Notes under the pieces: model-generated
The model's input: only the letters and a program-made list of their open reading frames with translations
The model's database searches: none
What the model was told of the DNA's origin: nothing
Assembly: GCA_937921825.1 (NCBI GenBank)
Contig: CAKZVK010000131.1
Location: 1 to 37,028, forward strand
Direction of reading: 5' to 3'
DNA length: 37,028 bases
Source: an uncultured Saprospiraceae bacterium
Lineage (GTDB): Bacteria > Bacteroidota > Bacteroidia > Chitinophagales > Saprospiraceae
Shown: positions 8,983 to 17,606 of the stretch, piece after piece
How the letters are laid out: every line of letters begins with the position of its first letter
Numbering within the stretch: the stretch's first letter is position 1
Position numbers and translations under genes: made by a program

Positions 8983-9146
8983 GTAGCAATAATTTTTGGA
9001 TTAATAAATAGTTCGAATGTATATGCCTCTTGAACGGATGAACTCTAGTTCTAGTTACATCGATAGGATGAACTGCCTTTTCTTTCCGTCCAATGCAAAC
9101 ATATTCTCTACTAAAGTTTTTATAACGTTAATCAGATATCAATGAG

Positions 9147-9836
9147 ATGTTAAGAATCTTATCATGGAATATTAGGCAGGGAGGAGGAAGCCGATTATTA
9201 AAGATCACTTCCCGCCTGACCACCCTAGCTGCAGAAGTTGTTGTCCTTTCTGAGTACAGGAATAATGAATCAGGTAGAAAGATAAGGGCTAACCTGCTGG
9301 CTAGCGGATATAGATTTCAGTTGGTTTCTAATGCCAAGACTGCTGATAATAGTGTCGCTATTTTCTCTAAGCTTCCCTTTAATGGGAGACTCCATCCAGA
9401 CAGTGATGAAAATTACTCTGCTAATGTGCTGTCTGCTGAGTTTGAAGCATTTACAGTAATTGGAATGTACTTGCCACACAAGAAGAAGCATAAGTTATTT
9501 GATTTCTTGTTGGACTGCGCAGCATCAGAAGTGCCTCATATAATGGTAGGTGATTTTAATTCAGGAAAGAATTATATCGATCAGGTTGGTAATTCATTCT
9601 GGTACGAAGACAAGCTACTTGCTCTGGAAGCAGATGGGTATCAGGATGCCTTCAGATATAAGCATGGTCAGGTGAAAGAGTACTCTTGGTATAGTCATCA
9701 AGGGAATGGTTATAGATATGACCATACTTATGTGCACAAAAATCTCCTCGCGATCTCCAGTGACTGCTATTATCTCCACGAATGGCGGGAAGAAGGGCTT
9801 TCAGATCATAGCCCCATGGTCTTAGAATTAGGGTAG
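9147..9836 (+). CDS. Endonuclease/exonuclease/phosphatase-family protein (EEP superfamily)
   Basis: 229 residues spanning a full EEP fold. Visible motifs: SWNIRQGG with the metal-network Asn8; the glutamate of VVLSEYRN (E36); the central GDFNSG; YRYDHTYV; and the terminal SDHSPM with the catalytic histidine. These are the signature residues of the Mg-dependent phosphodiesterase superfamily that includes ExoIII, DNase I and sphingomyelinases. No signal peptide is present, so a cytoplasmic nuclease or DNA-repair role is more likely than a secreted phosphodiesterase, but the substrate cannot be read from the sequence. ATG at 9147 places the first strand directly at the N-terminus, as expected. 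It stands alone on the plus strand, divergent from the small secreted-protein gene. Confidence 0.88.
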   Translation: MLRILSWNIRQGGGSRLLKITSRLTTLAAEVVVLSEYRNNESGRKIRANLLASGYRFQLVSNAKTADNSVAIFSKLPFNGRLHPDSDENYSANVLSAEFEAFTVIGMYLPHKKKHKLFDFLLDCAASEVPHIMVGDFNSGKNYIDQVGNSFWYEDKLLALEADGYQDAFRYKHGQVKEYSWYSHQGNGYRYDHTYVHKNLLAISSDCYYLHEWREEGLSDHSPMVLELG

Positions 9837-9966
9837 AGTAGCTTATATCGGTACCTCATAGGGTATGTTAGTTATGTTTTAATTGTCTTAAGGGTGATTT
9901 GTTAATAGATACTTTATGTAATCAAAGAAATTTTCATCATCTTCAGTTACACCTAAATATAGAACG

Positions 9967-12900
9967 ATGAAATATTACCTACTACTTCCATTTATTTTTC
10001 TATGCTTGTCTCTCTTTTCCCAAGATTCTTCTAAGGATGCTGCTGTAGACCGTTTTGCTGTTTTTAGACCCTCAGAGCAAGATTTGAAAGTTGAAGAATT
10101 CTTTGATAGATACTCTACGGAGATGGGTCTAACTCCGAGAGATGAATTTGTAGTCATAAAAGAACAGAGGGGCCTCAATAATTTTAGTCATGTGAGATAT
10201 CAGCAAGTACATGAAGGAATTCCTGTATTTGGGGCTAGCTACATTCTACATGCTAAGGATAAATATGTAACAGCTGCCAATGGAAATTTTCTTCCTGCTA
10301 TTGATGTGGAATTGACTCCAATCTTGAGTGCTGAGCAGGCCTTATCCATAGCCATGTCTGATATGGCTGCCGAGGAATATGAGTGGCAAGCACATACTAA
10401 GTCAGCGGCGCCAGTTCCAGAGTTGAATATTATTAATCAACAGTTGATAAAGTATAATGGTAATTACAACCTAGTATACAGATTTGAATTAAGGAGTCAT
10501 ACTCCTATAGAAGCCTATGAGTATTATGTAGATGCACATTCAGGAATTATTTTACATAAGTTAGACCTACATGAGGGTCACGGAGTTCCTGGTTCTGGAA
10601 AGACAAGGTACTATGGAGAGCAGACTTTTATAGTAGATTCTATAGCACCAGATGAGTTCATACTGAGGGATCCTACCAGATGTGCTAATGGTATAAATAT
10701 TCTAAATGATGGTTCGGGGAACTTTACCAGTACTACTTCTCATTTTGATCTTGAAAATGAGGAGCAGAATGAAGTAGCAGTCGATGCGCATTATCTTACC
10801 TCTAGGTATTATGATCTGCTGCGAGACAACTTTGACTGGTTAGGTCTAGATGATGAGGATCGCTCTATGAATGTATCTGTGCATGCTAGAGGTGGCACTA
10901 ATTTCGTCAATGCATATTGGGATGGCACTTACGCTTGGTTTGGAAATGGAGATTGTAATCATGGACCGTTGGTAACTGCAGAGGTTTTGGCACATGAGTT
11001 TATGCATGGAATTATAGACCATACATCTAGGCTTATCTATTCTAATGAGTCTGGGGCAATCAATGAAAGTCTCGCAGATGTAATGGGACACTATCTAGAG
11101 TATATGGTCGATGAAGAAAACTTTTCGTGGACTCTAGGAAATTCATTTGCACTGTCGGAAGATAATGAACCATTTAGGGTGATGGATGATCCTACGTCTG
11201 TAGGAGACCCTGAGTACTACGGTGGACCTAACTGGCAAGATGGTGCAGATGTACATATCAATAGTTCTATAGGTAATCTCTTTTATGTCATGCTTTCCGA
11301 TGGGCGATCAGGCACTAATCTGGATGGCGACGAGTATAACGTTACAGGCGTAGGTGTAGTAGAAGCTGCACAATTTATATTTCATACCAATAGGCACTAC
11401 CTCATGGAGTCTTCTGATTATAATGCCTACTATGAAGCTTGTCTATTAGCGGCAGAAGAGTTTTATGCAGGTGATCCTGAAATGTTACATAATATCCAAG
11501 AAGCATGGAAGGCTGTAGGCTTGCCAGGAGAAAGCATTGCCACAGATGGCCTTGATCTGGCTATCAATGGTTCGGGTACTACTATCAGGACCTGTGACTG
11601 GGGTGGATATCTTCCACTCACTTTTACAGTGACTAATAGAGGTACGGTTCTGTATTCTGGTCTAGATAGTCTTGAAGCGGTAGTGGGTAATAACTTCAAT
11701 GAAGCCCGAATTCCACTGACCACAGATATTTTACCAGGGGAGTCAATGACCTTCAATGTGGATTCCTTTCTGCTTATAGATAACAGTTTCATTTTTGTGG
11801 ATTATGTTTTAGATTTTGATGATGCAGTTTTTGAGAACAATAGTGCATTTGATCTAATACGAGCTGCAGAGTATACCGAGAATAATATATCAGTAATAGC
11901 ACGTTCGCCAGCTGCAGAGTGCTTTGCTGAGACATTTGATATTGATGTATCAGTTGCTAATGAATCTTGTACTGCTCTTCCGATGGGTACTTTTATGAAT
12001 CTGATTATAACGGATGAAAATAATTCGGTTATTCTTTTAGATTCCATTGTGTTGCTGGCTGATCTACCTCCTGGTGCATCACAGGTCTATACAAAAGAAA
12101 TTGCTGTAGATGCCTCTGAAGAATTATTATATAGTGTCAATGTGAATCTTGATGGTGATAATGATACCTCAGACAATGAAGGTGCATTTGGCTTAGAGTA
12201 TCTAGAAACTATAACTGGAGAGTACTTCAATGGCCTTGGTTCTGAAGCTGATCTAAATGCAGAACTTTTTATACAAACCAATAGGTCTTTGTTTAATTTG
12301 GGAATGGTCACTTCGCAAAATTTGAGCAACTCCGCATTCTATACAACAGGAGTCACAGAATCAGCAAATGGTCCTCTCTGTCCTGACAGTGAAAAGAATT
12401 GGGACTTTGACTTAGATTTTTTCAGCCCCATATCTGCAACTCTTAGGACCTGCTTGGATTTAGAATCTATGGAAACACCGTTGCTGACATTTGATCTAAC
12501 GCAATATCGTAACGATGTAATGGAATTCGCTTCAGAAGAAAGCAGTTCCACCCAATTAATATTGACAGGAGAGAATACAAAGGAAAGTTATATTTATATC
12601 CAGCCTGAAGCTGAAAAAGTAAATCAAAGAATACAATTGCCTGCTAATTTTAAAGGCGTCCTCGATATGAAGTTTTTGACTCAGACAGGACCTGATTTTG
12701 GAAATTCTTTAACCTTCGATGCAGTCCTAATGGATAATTTTATAATTACAGGAAGTGTCAGTGCAGACGATCTAACCGAAGAGGAGGTCGCTTTAGAAGT
12801 CTACCCTAATCCAGCAGGTGACGTACTTTTTATTAGCTGTACAGAAGAGATTCAGAGCTATCATATTATTGATATTACTGGAAAATTAATGACATCAATG

Positions 12901-13017
12901 AAAGGGAATAATAATCTCAGAACCGTTGATCTTGGAAGTATAGAGAGTGGATATTATCTATTGAAAGTACAGACTAAATCAAATAAGCAATTAGTAGAAA
13001 AGTTCATCAGGTTATAA
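9967..13017 (+). CDS. Secreted thermolysin-like (M4) metalloprotease with T9SS sorting domain
   Basis: 1016 residues. A signal peptide (about 1-18, ending LFSQ) is followed by an FTP/PepSY-type propeptide (about 35-200). The M4 catalytic domain carries HEFMH (H343, E344, H347), the third zinc ligand E367 in NESLAD, with D371, and the transition-state histidine H430 in DVHINS. The 24-residue step from H343 to E367 equals that of thermolysin H142-E166. From about 520 to 930 there are CARDB/Ig-like beta domains (DLAINGSGTTIR...). The last 75 residues (VYPNPAGDVLFIS ... LVEKFIRL) form a type A T9SS sorting signal, so the enzyme is expected to be exported and attached to the cell surface or released after CTD cleavage. 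Monocistronic, closed by a bidirectional terminator. Confidence 0.96.
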   Translation: MKYYLLLPFIFLCLSLFSQDSSKDAAVDRFAVFRPSEQDLKVEEFFDRYSTEMGLTPRDEFVVIKEQRGLNNFSHVRYQQVHEGIPVFGASYILHAKDKYVTAANGNFLPAIDVELTPILSAEQALSIAMSDMAAEEYEWQAHTKSAAPVPELNIINQQLIKYNGNYNLVYRFELRSHTPIEAYEYYVDAHSGIILHKLDLHEGHGVPGSGKTRYYGEQTFIVDSIAPDEFILRDPTRCANGINILNDGSGNFTSTTSHFDLENEEQNEVAVDAHYLTSRYYDLLRDNFDWLGLDDEDRSMNVSVHARGGTNFVNAYWDGTYAWFGNGDCNHGPLVTAEVLAHEFMHGIIDHTSRLIYSNESGAINESLADVMGHYLEYMVDEENFSWTLGNSFALSEDNEPFRVMDDPTSVGDPEYYGGPNWQDGADVHINSSIGNLFYVMLSDGRSGTNLDGDEYNVTGVGVVEAAQFIFHTNRHYLMESSDYNAYYEACLLAAEEFYAGDPEMLHNIQEAWKAVGLPGESIATDGLDLAINGSGTTIRTCDWGGYLPLTFTVTNRGTVLYSGLDSLEAVVGNNFNEARIPLTTDILPGESMTFNVDSFLLIDNSFIFVDYVLDFDDAVFENNSAFDLIRAAEYTENNISVIARSPAAECFAETFDIDVSVANESCTALPMGTFMNLIITDENNSVILLDSIVLLADLPPGASQVYTKEIAVDASEELLYSVNVNLDGDNDTSDNEGAFGLEYLETITGEYFNGLGSEADLNAELFIQTNRSLFNLGMVTSQNLSNSAFYTTGVTESANGPLCPDSEKNWDFDLDFFSPISATLRTCLDLESMETPLLTFDLTQYRNDVMEFASEESSSTQLILTGENTKESYIYIQPEAEKVNQRIQLPANFKGVLDMKFLTQTGPDFGNSLTFDAVLMDNFIITGSVSADDLTEEEVALEVYPNPAGDVLFISCTEEIQSYHIIDITGKLMTSMKGNNNLRTVDLGSIESGYYLLKVQTKSNKQLVEKFIRL

Positions 13018-13038
13018 CTGAGTCCGATATTGTCGATA

Positions 13039-13083
13039 TAAAAAAAAAGAGCAGATTGAAATTCTCAGTCTGCTCTTTTTTAT
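13039..13083. terminator. Bidirectional intrinsic terminator between convergent genes
   Basis: A-run, then AGAGCAGA and, after a short U.G pair and TGA/TCA extension, TCTGCTCT followed by T6. The symmetric A- and T-runs give a hairpin with a U-tail on both strands, suiting the convergent protease (plus) and YceI (minus) genes. Confidence 0.93.
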
Positions 13084-13100
13084 TTAGAGTGGATTATGGT

Positions 13101-13745
13101 TTATACTGCCTTGAAACGTAGTTGTAAAGTGATCTCATCATTGATAGCTTTATCTTTAAGACCATCAAAGAAAGAAGCTGAACCATACTTTAGCCCCCAA
13201 TCAGTTCTGTTTATATTGAATGCTTTGGTCTGAATTGTTGACCCTTCAGGTTGGATGTCCATATTTGCTGGAAAAGTTACAGGCTTAGTCTGACCGATCA
13301 TCGTAAGATTACCCGTTACATTATTTCCATCTACAGAAGTAATTGTAAATGTAGATGTAGGATGTTTTGCTACATTAAAGAAATCTTCACTTTTTAGATG
13401 ACCTTCTAGATCTTCTTTTCCTTCGCCAGCTTTTAAATCTGTGCAAGTAAGTGAGTTCATGTCTATGGTGAAAGTACCACCTGTCACTGCTCCGTTAGTT
13501 ACATTTAGCGTTCCTTCAGAAATAGCTAAAGAACCGGTGTGCTCACCTGCTATCTTCCGACCACTCCAGCCTACTAATCCACCAGGGATAACTTTGTAGT
13601 CTTTAGTGATGCCACTAGTAGCAGCTGTTGTCATTTTCTTTGCGGTATCTTTTACTGCAGCAGTTGCAGCACCTGCATCTTTAGAGGCATTTTGACATGC
13701 TGCGAATAGGCATGTAGCCAAGGCTATAAATAGAATATTCTTCAT
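13101..13745 (-). CDS. YceI-family lipoprotein
   Basis: 214 residues from the ATG at 13743-13745. A TTG start eight codons upstream is open but would spoil the signal peptide. The N-terminus is a lipoprotein signal ([17 protein letters not shown]), then an Ala/Lys/Thr-rich linker. The YceI lipocalin-like beta-barrel covers about residues 55-214, with [18 protein letters not shown], the SLTCTDL and GHLKSEDFF segments, and the closing [19 protein letters not shown]. Family members bind isoprenoid lipids such as polyprenyl chains in the periplasm; the ligand here is unknown. It lies just downstream of a second YceI gene (29-base gap) and a MarR regulator, so all three are probably one operon. 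Confidence 0.93.
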   Translation of the reverse strand: MKNILFIALATCLFAACQNASKDAGAATAAVKDTAKKMTTAATSGITKDYKVIPGGLVGWSGRKIAGEHTGSLAISEGTLNVTNGAVTGGTFTIDMNSLTCTDLKAGEGKEDLEGHLKSEDFFNVAKHPTSTFTITSVDGNNVTGNLTMIGQTKPVTFPANMDIQPEGSTIQTKAFNINRTDWGLKYGSASFFDGLKDKAINDEITLQLRFKAV

Positions 13746-13774
13746 TTGTTTTATATAAGTTAAATTCAAAAAAA

Positions 13775-14362
13775 TTATTTAAGTACTAAATTAGCTTTTA
13801 ATTGGAACTCATTATCAATGGCTTTATCACCGAGATCATCAAAAAATGACCCAGAGCCATATTTAATATCATATGCTGTTCTGTCTATGGTTATGTCCGC
13901 ACTGACTGAGTTATCTTCTTTTAAGGTCATGAATTGAATCGGCTTCGTGATGCCTTTTATAGTCAGGTCACCTTTTACAGTATAATATGTTCCTCTAAGC
14001 CTTTCTACTGACCGAATGATAAATTTTGCTTCTCCGTGGTTTTCGACATCAAAGAAATCTGGACTCTTGAGATGTGAGACTAGACTATTGGCTTTCTTGC
14101 CTTGAAGGTCTGTGCACAAGATAGATTGCATATCCATGACGAATTCACCTCCTGACCAACTGGTCCTTTCATAGGATAGCTTACCTGATTTGAGGTTAAT
14201 GGTTCCCTCGTGACTGCCTGTAACTTTCTTGCCAGTCCAGCTTACTGTGCTCTTTTCTAGGTCTATTTCTTCATGATGTAATTCATTATAGCTCGTAAAA
14301 GAGAATAATACAGAAGAGATGCAAGTAATAGCACAGAGTAAATAGAGGTAGTTTCTGATCAT
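13775..14362 (-). CDS. YceI-family periplasmic protein
   Basis: 195 residues. The N-terminal hydrophobic segment ([18 protein letters not shown]) is a signal peptide or anchor without a good lipobox. The YceI barrel follows from about residue 35: [56 protein letters not shown] and [17 protein letters not shown]. It is paralogous to the adjacent lipoprotein, sharing the same motif order, which suggests tandem duplication with one copy anchored by lipid and the other soluble or anchored differently. It begins 6 bases after the MarR gene ends, so co-transcription under MarR control is expected. Confidence 0.93.
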   Translation of the reverse strand: MIRNYLYLLCAITCISSVLFSFTSYNELHHEEIDLEKSTVSWTGKKVTGSHEGTINLKSGKLSYERTSWSGGEFVMDMQSILCTDLQGKKANSLVSHLKSPDFFDVENHGEAKFIIRSVERLRGTYYTVKGDLTIKGITKPIQFMTLKEDNSVSADITIDRTAYDIKYGSGSFFDDLGDKAIDNEFQLKANLVLK

Positions 14363-14368
14363 GTTTGT

Positions 14369-14824
14369 TTAATTTTTATTTCTGAGCTTATCCAGTAGCA
14401 GGTTTAGTTTCTTGACATCGGCAACAGATAAGTTGTTTAGAACTTTATTACGCTTGCCTTTCATGCTCTCAGCTTCTTCTAGAATTTCTAGTCCTTTAGG
14501 AGTTAGTGAAAGCTCCACTAATCGTCTGTCTGATTTTGAAGCCGCCTTGTGCACAAGCTTCTTCTTTTCCATTCTTTCTATTATTCTGGATACATCAGAA
14601 AGCTTGTCTAGTAGCCTTTCTCTGATGTAAGCATTGCTGACTGGTGCATCAGCCCCCTTCAGTATTCTGAGAATGTTGTACTGCTTACCTGTGACCTCTA
14701 TGCTTTTAAAGAACTGACCCATTTCCTGATCTATCCAACTCTTGGTATATATCAGATTGACTAAGGCCTTCTCGTAAGGACACTTAAAGGGTTTGCCTTG
14801 TTTTATTGCTGCTTCAAGTTTCAC
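14369..14824 (-). CDS. MarR-family transcriptional regulator
   Basis: 151 residues with the MarR winged-helix layout: N-terminal dimerisation helices (YEKALVNLIYTKSWIDQEM), HTH region (VTGKQYNILRILKG ... VSNAYIRERLLDKLSDVSRI), the wing carrying the family DR motif (SKSDRRLVELSLTPKG) and a C-terminal helix (LNLLLDKLRN). The predicted start is GTG at 14822-14824; no ATG occurs in frame before the core. It is first gene of a MarR-YceI-YceI operon. An 18-bp perfect palindrome plus a second 10-bp palindrome lie 15-42 bases upstream of the start codon, so autorepression is likely. The inducer is unknown; with YceI partners a lipid or quinone-like ligand is possible. Confidence 0.93.
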   Translation of the reverse strand: MKLEAAIKQGKPFKCPYEKALVNLIYTKSWIDQEMGQFFKSIEVTGKQYNILRILKGADAPVSNAYIRERLLDKLSDVSRIIERMEKKKLVHKAASKSDRRLVELSLTPKGLEILEEAESMKGKRNKVLNNLSVADVKKLNLLLDKLRNKN

Positions 14825-14838
14825 AGTGCAAATAACGT

Positions 14839-14866
14839 TGTTTAAACATCAATGTTTAAACATTGA
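14839..14866. promoter_or_regulatory. Palindromic MarR operator (predicted)
   Basis: TCAATGTTTAAACATTGA at 14849-14866 is an 18-bp perfect palindrome. A second core, TGTTTAAACA (14839-14848), repeats its centre 14 bases away. The pair sits 15-42 bases upstream of the GTG start of the MarR gene, the usual place for a MarR autoregulatory site. Binding by this protein is inference. Confidence 0.75.
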
Positions 14867-14911
14867 GCATGTTTTTTGCTCCAAAATGCAGAAAAGTTGT
14901 AAATAGAGGAA

Positions 14912-14944
14912 TTGGGCGAATATGTACTTGCTTTATTACCTTTG
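14912..14944 (+). promoter_or_regulatory. Bacteroidota-type promoter of the cyclophilin gene
   Basis: TTG (14912-14914), 22-base spacer, then TACCTTTG (14937-14944), an exact match to TAnnTTTG. It lies 34 bases before the ATG at 14979, which gives a short 5' UTR. Confidence 0.65.
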
Positions 14945-14978
14945 GCCTTTTTTCAACGAATCACGATAAAAATTTAAT

Positions 14979-15482
14979 ATGTCAGCTTTAGATAAAATAG
15001 ATCCGGCTCTGATAAATATGGCGATGGAATCTGCCAGTTATGATAAAGATATCGATGTTATACTGCATACACGTAAAGGAGATATCAACCTTACCTTATT
15101 TGCGACTAAGACGCCTAAGACAGTCTGTAACTTTGTGGAGCTTGCTAAGGCAGGTTACTATGATGGTCTTCTTTTTCATAGAGTCATTCCCGAATTTATG
15201 GTCCAAGGTGGCTGTCCACTAGGTAGAGGTACAGGAGGACCGGGCTATAAGTTTGGTGATGAGTTCCATCCTGACCTCAAGCATGATAGCCCTGGTATAC
15301 TCTCTATGGCCAATGCTGGACCGGGGACTAATGGAAGTCAGTTTTTTATTACACATGTAGCCACACCTTGGTTAGATGGGAATCATTCTGTATTCGGTAA
15401 GGTGAAATCTGATGCTGATCAGGAAGTCGTCAATGATATCAGAATGGGCGACGATATAACCTCTGTGGAGATCGTAGAATAA
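14979..15482 (+). CDS. Cyclophilin-type peptidyl-prolyl cis-trans isomerase
   Basis: 167 residues. The cyclophilin core is unmistakable: [13 protein letters not shown] with the catalytic Arg, [29 protein letters not shown] and [12 protein letters not shown]. No signal peptide is present, so it is a cytoplasmic proline isomerase and folding helper. The N-terminal extension of about 25 residues before the first strand ([17 protein letters not shown]) is a little longer than in minimal bacterial cyclophilins. It has its own TAnnTTTG promoter, and the HAD phosphatase gene begins 8 bases after its stop, implying a two-gene operon. Confidence 0.96.
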   Translation: MSALDKIDPALINMAMESASYDKDIDVILHTRKGDINLTLFATKTPKTVCNFVELAKAGYYDGLLFHRVIPEFMVQGGCPLGRGTGGPGYKFGDEFHPDLKHDSPGILSMANAGPGTNGSQFFITHVATPWLDGNHSVFGKVKSDADQEVVNDIRMGDDITSVEIVE

Positions 15483-15490
15483 TTATTCCG

Positions 15491-16111
15491 TTGGAAAATT
15501 ATAGCAACATAAGAAACATTGTCTTTGATCTAGGAGGAGTACTCATAGATTGGAATCCCCGCTATGTCTACCGTACTATTTTTGATACCGAAGCGGAGGT
15601 GGAGTCTTTCCTGTCTACTGTCACCAAGATGGAGTGGAATATTCAGCAGGATGCTGGACGATCCTTGCAGGAAGCGACAGAGAGTTTGGTGCAAGCACAT
15701 CCAGAGTGGAAAACTCAAATAGAAGCTTACTACGGAAGGTGGGAGGAAATGCTGGGAGGTCCTATAGCTGGGACTGTAGAAATTCTCAAGCAGTTCGTCA
15801 GCTCTCAGGATTACAAAGTCTATGCGCTTACTAATTGGTCCGCAGAAACATTTCCTATTGCACAATCGCGCTATGAATTTCTATCGTGGTTTGAAGGTAT
15901 TGTGGTGTCTGGAACAGAAAAGTGCATCAAGCCTCACCCTGAAATCTATCAGATCTTATTCGAAAGATATAGGCTAGATCCAGCAGAAAGCATATTTATT
16001 GATGACAATGCAGATAATGTGGCTGGTTCTGAGGCACTAGGTATGAAAGCCATAAAATTTTCAAATCCAGAACAATTAGAAAAAGACCTTCAGGCCCGGG
16101 GCTTACTGTAA
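15491..16111 (+). CDS. HAD-superfamily hydrolase (subfamily IA phosphatase)
   Basis: 206 residues. Motif I is FDLGGVLIDWNP, with the nucleophilic Asp but Gly where classic HADs have the second Asp of DxD; this DxGG form is typical of the YihX-like phosphatase branch. Motif II ALTNWS, motif III lysine in KCIKPHPEIY and motif IV FIDDNADN are all present. The cap domain (about 20-95) is helical. Small sugar-phosphate or related substrates are likely but undetermined. Start: an in-frame TGA at 15434-15436 and absence of ATG/GTG afterwards leave TTG at 15491 as the only conventional start that keeps motif I. It follows the cyclophilin gene by 8 bases and is closed by a strong hairpin terminator. 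Confidence 0.92.
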   Translation: MENYSNIRNIVFDLGGVLIDWNPRYVYRTIFDTEAEVESFLSTVTKMEWNIQQDAGRSLQEATESLVQAHPEWKTQIEAYYGRWEEMLGGPIAGTVEILKQFVSSQDYKVYALTNWSAETFPIAQSRYEFLSWFEGIVVSGTEKCIKPHPEIYQILFERYRLDPAESIFIDDNADNVAGSEALGMKAIKFSNPEQLEKDLQARGLL

Positions 16112-16130
16112 GGGTAGTTAGGGTGGTTTT

Positions 16131-16178
16131 AAAAACAGAAAAGGGAGTCCAAATTTTGAACTCCCTTTTCTGCTTTTA
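16131..16178. terminator. Bidirectional intrinsic terminator
   Basis: Perfect 13-bp inverted repeat CAGAAAAGGGAGT (16136-16148) / ACTCCCTTTTCTG (16160-16172) with U-rich tails on both sides. It separates the convergent HAD (plus) and DUF1761 (minus) genes. Confidence 0.93.
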
Positions 16179-16189
16179 TGTGTGAGTAT

Positions 16190-16633
16190 CTATACCCAAG
16201 CATCCAAGATGCCACCCATGATTGCCATGGCTAACAGCCAAAAGACAACATTGAGAAGTATGTTTTTCCCTGACATTTTATGGAAAAGGCTCAATGAAAC
16301 TACAACAGGGATGACTCCCATTAATCCAGCCATTGCACCATGCAGAGCGCCATGCTTAAAGGTGTGAAAGCTTCCAAAAAATAGTTCTCCAGCATCATTA
16401 ACATCTTTATGTGTCAGTTCGATATTAGTCTTGATAGAGAAAGCTAGAATGAAAGCGACTAGAAGTGCAAGACCATAAGTGAGCGCCATATTATTGGGCT
16501 CTAATTCTTTCATTGTTTTACCTTGCGAAGCTGCCCAGGCTTTTCCAAATATTGGGCCATAGTATAGAGCTCCAAGAATCATAGGTACAAGTGCTGCGAC
16601 TGCAATTGCTAAAAAGTTGTATTCTGGCATCAT
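16190..16633 (-). CDS. DUF1761 integral membrane protein
   Basis: 147 residues from the ATG at 16631-16633. An upstream ATG at 16687 would add 18 polar residues that break the usual family start, which here is MMPEYNFLAIAVAALVP. Four hydrophobic segments are visible: 7-28, a central one (MALTYGLALLVAFILAFSI), a Gly/Ala-rich one (ALHGAMAGLMGVIPVVVSL), and a last one (LLNVVFWLLAMAIMGGIL). The conserved early GALYYGPIFGKAWA and the HGALHGAMAG region match DUF1761. Function is unknown for the family. It follows the DUF4846 gene on the same strand after about 100 bases, so operon membership is possible but not certain. Confidence 0.88.
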   Translation of the reverse strand: MMPEYNFLAIAVAALVPMILGALYYGPIFGKAWAASQGKTMKELEPNNMALTYGLALLVAFILAFSIKTNIELTHKDVNDAGELFFGSFHTFKHGALHGAMAGLMGVIPVVVSLSLFHKMSGKNILLNVVFWLLAMAIMGGILDAWV

Positions 16634-16733
16634 GGTAGTAAGTGGTTTAAATTTAGAAGTTATGTTTTGTTTATTAATAATAACCATTTTGTATGGAATA
16701 TCAATAAGTAACTGTACTTAAAATTGGCTACTC

Positions 16734-17606
16734 TTATTTTCTAAATCTCTTCAGGTCGCTCTTTTTAAAAGTCCATTCTGGTGTCAGCAGTTCATTGGAT
16801 TCAGGTATAGAATACCAGGGACTTATTTCGCTTCCTTGGTTCTTTAGTATGTGAATCTCTTGCGCAGGCATGTAGCTTTGTGCAAGCATAAAGATTTTTT
16901 CGCCTTCTTCGTTTTCTGCTAGGTCTACAACTAGGACAGCATGCCCAGGAGAGCCCCCTTGTACAAAAATATCTCCAATCTGTATATCATCTAATGAGGT
17001 TTTGTCAAGGCTAACGGATAAGGACATAGTACCTGCGTAGGTAAAGATGAGTTCCATGTATTCCCAGAAGCTGCTGTAGCTCTCGGTATATTCTCGTTTT
17101 CTTCTGTCCCAGTAAGTTCTATTGCCATTGACGATCATCTTCTTGCCTTTACGCCATTCATTATATTCTACTCGGAATCCATTGGTGAAGTGAAAGTATA
17201 TTTTTTCATATTCCTTCTGTAGCCAATGGTGTTCCGCTTTGAGGCGCATAATGGCATCAGCACATTGGTGCAAGTCTTTGTCTCCGATTGGAAGATCTAT
17301 AACTGCTTCATGGACTTCATTCTGTTTAGTTGTCCCGTCGAAGAGCAGTACCTTAGACCCTGGAGTTTTTAAAGGTAGTTTTCTGAGGTAGGAGGCAAAA
17401 GAATTTTCTTTGGCTGGCACTCTGGTATAGCCTTCTGGAGGAAGGAACCTACTGTCTATCGTCATTCCCTTAAATTCAGTCATGGGATGACTGACTGCCG
17501 CCTCATACGGGGTCAGTTTATTAGATTGGACAGTAAAGTCTGAATTGTCACTTTTGCAAGAAAGAAAGAGTGCTAGGCTCAGTATGGCTAGTTGGATGAT
17601 CTTCAT
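16734..17606 (-). CDS. DUF4846 lipoprotein
   Basis: 290 residues. Signal peptide with lipobox (LALFLSC, Cys17). The body fits DUF4846: FASYLRKLPLKTPGSKVLLFDG, AAVIDLP-like segment with DLHQCADAIMRLKAEH, HFTNGFRVEYNEW, YAGTMSLSVSL, GDIFVQGGSPGHAVLVVD, and FMLAQSYMPAQEIHILKN...SPWY near the end. The GGSPGHA(V)xVVD and LAQSYMP segments resemble an NlpC/P60-like Cys/His arrangement without a clear catalytic Cys, so enzymatic activity is uncertain. Its ATG (17606) overlaps the TGA of peptidase T in ATGA, pointing to translational coupling. Expected location: the periplasmic face of the inner or outer membrane. Confidence 0.9.
   Translation of the reverse strand: MKIIQLAILSLALFLSCKSDNSDFTVQSNKLTPYEAAVSHPMTEFKGMTIDSRFLPPEGYTRVPAKENSFASYLRKLPLKTPGSKVLLFDGTTKQNEVHEAVIDLPIGDKDLHQCADAIMRLKAEHHWLQKEYEKIYFHFTNGFRVEYNEWRKGKKMIVNGNRTYWDRRKREYTESYSSFWEYMELIFTYAGTMSLSVSLDKTSLDDIQIGDIFVQGGSPGHAVLVVDLAENEEGEKIFMLAQSYMPAQEIHILKNQGSEISPWYSIPESNELLTPEWTFKKSDLKRFRK

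Noticed and set aside
9975-12551. Several antisense ORFs of 67-109 codons under the M4 protease
   Set aside because: They overlap a confident gene on the other strand and show no domain or signal of their own.
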